A DNA stretch of 64,000 bases from Piezodorus guildinii (Eukaryota; Arthropoda; Insecta; Hemiptera; Pentatomidae): positions 96,293,616 through 96,357,615 of the forward strand of contig CM041294.1 of NCBI GenBank assembly GCA_023052935.1. The letters run 5' to 3'. The notes under the pieces were generated by a model that saw only the letters and a list, made by a program, of their open reading frames with translations, did no database searches and was not told the origin of the DNA. The stretch's first letter is position 1. The number at the start of each line of letters is the position of its first letter. Shown in pieces: positions 63,370-64,000 of this stretch. A program made the position numbers and the translations under genes.

Positions 63370-64000
63370 ACAGCTTCGTATATATGATAACAATTTTCCT
63401 AAAATCATCAGCATTCCAACGGTATATTACACATCTATAATACTGTTCCTATGTTAGAAAAAAAATTACCAAACAAATAAATGTTCGCTCTTTTTTCCTT
63501 TAGTTGGTTATAAATTTTTTTCAACTTCTAGCTTTAGCTGTTTTTAGCAATGTTAATTTTTTGAAATCTACAAAATTACAGATACTTTAGTGAAAGAATA
63601 TTTATATTATCGGCACTTTAACCCTTGTAGACTATTTTCAATCAGAATAAAACCTACTAATCGATCTATCAAACCCAATTTTACATCGATTTAGCTTTAG
63701 AATTTAATCTAAATCTTTAAAGCTGTTTATGAAAATCCTAAAAAGGTGCAAAATGCATCGAATGAAGGGCTCTTCTGGCCGGCCAATTTCGATAAAAAGG
63801 TAACGTCTCGAACATGTGGTCAAAAAGATGAAATTTTAGTTTTGTACGACTTTTCGTTTTCGAGCTAGACTTACCACATACACATAAACACGTTTTCGCG
63901 CGTATTGTTTATTTGGGTACTCAGGATATGTCTAAGTGTATTTCCGTTGAAAACGTAATTCGGAAATTTTCAAAATCGCAATACTTTCTCTTACTATAAA
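63370..64000 (+). repeat. Rep-1 interspersed repeat, cut by window end
   Basis: 'attccaacggtatattacac' at 63,413, then 'aaaaaggtgcaaaatgcatc' and 'gtgtatttccgttgaaaacg': collinear with 14,880-15,440. It continues past the window. Confidence 0.65.

Overview
This window looks like a stretch of AT-rich, repeat-dominated animal nuclear DNA, most likely from an arthropod. The reasons are Jockey-, RTE-, R2- and Gypsy-type retroelements, Tc1 and hAT DNA transposons, tRNA-derived SINEs, (TA)n tracts and a primer site matching an animal tRNA-Phe. I see no convincing host protein-coding gene, rRNA or functional tRNA. Almost everything recognisable is a transposable element or its debris, on both strands and often nested. 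The species cannot be fixed from this sequence.

Layout. 1-8.2 kb: an endonuclease fragment of a non-LTR element running off the left edge, RTE, Jockey and other non-LTR remnants, two SINE copies, and copies of an unclassified interspersed repeat (here called Rep-1). 8,243-13,751: a Gypsy-type LTR retrotransposon on the minus strand with 193-bp LTRs that look identical, a tRNA-Phe primer site, gag and pol in one frame separated by a single UGA, and a frameshift inside RT. 14-19 kb: a long Rep-1 copy, a hAT end, and Jockey and SINE-like retroposons with poly(A) tails. 19,541-23,913 and 31,371-35,268: two copies of a foldback-like element (FB-A, FB-B) with layered inverted repeats built from 21-bp and 109-bp tandem repeats. 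FB-A carries a second, nested palindromic element whose core is eight tRNA-like modules in alternating orientation every ~126 bp. 24.5-25.9 kb: an R2-like 3' fragment. 26,498-31,346: a second Gypsy-type element with 277-bp identical-looking LTRs, a canonical -1 frameshift heptamer at the end of gag, and a primer site complementary to its own LTR rather than to a tRNA.

36-45 kb: Jockey remnants, a possible Helitron-like composite, tandem A-tailed repeats, and a MITE with ~240-bp inverted repeats. 45,781-48,138: a hAT-like element with a Tc1 element nested inside. 48,254-51,468: a full-length RTE element with an 11-bp target duplication, inactivated by nonsense changes, frame breaks and a catalytic YADD-to-YADY change. 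51.5-64 kb: Jockey and RNase-H-bearing non-LTR fragments, SINEs and further Rep-1 copies.

There is no gene network in the usual sense: the coding regions are gag-pol, EN-RT or transposase genes acting on their own elements, nearly all broken. The foldback elements, SINEs and MITEs encode nothing and would depend on proteins made elsewhere. The strongest candidates for new biology are the foldback elements with the nested tRNA-module palindrome, and the unusual translation and priming signals of the two LTR elements.
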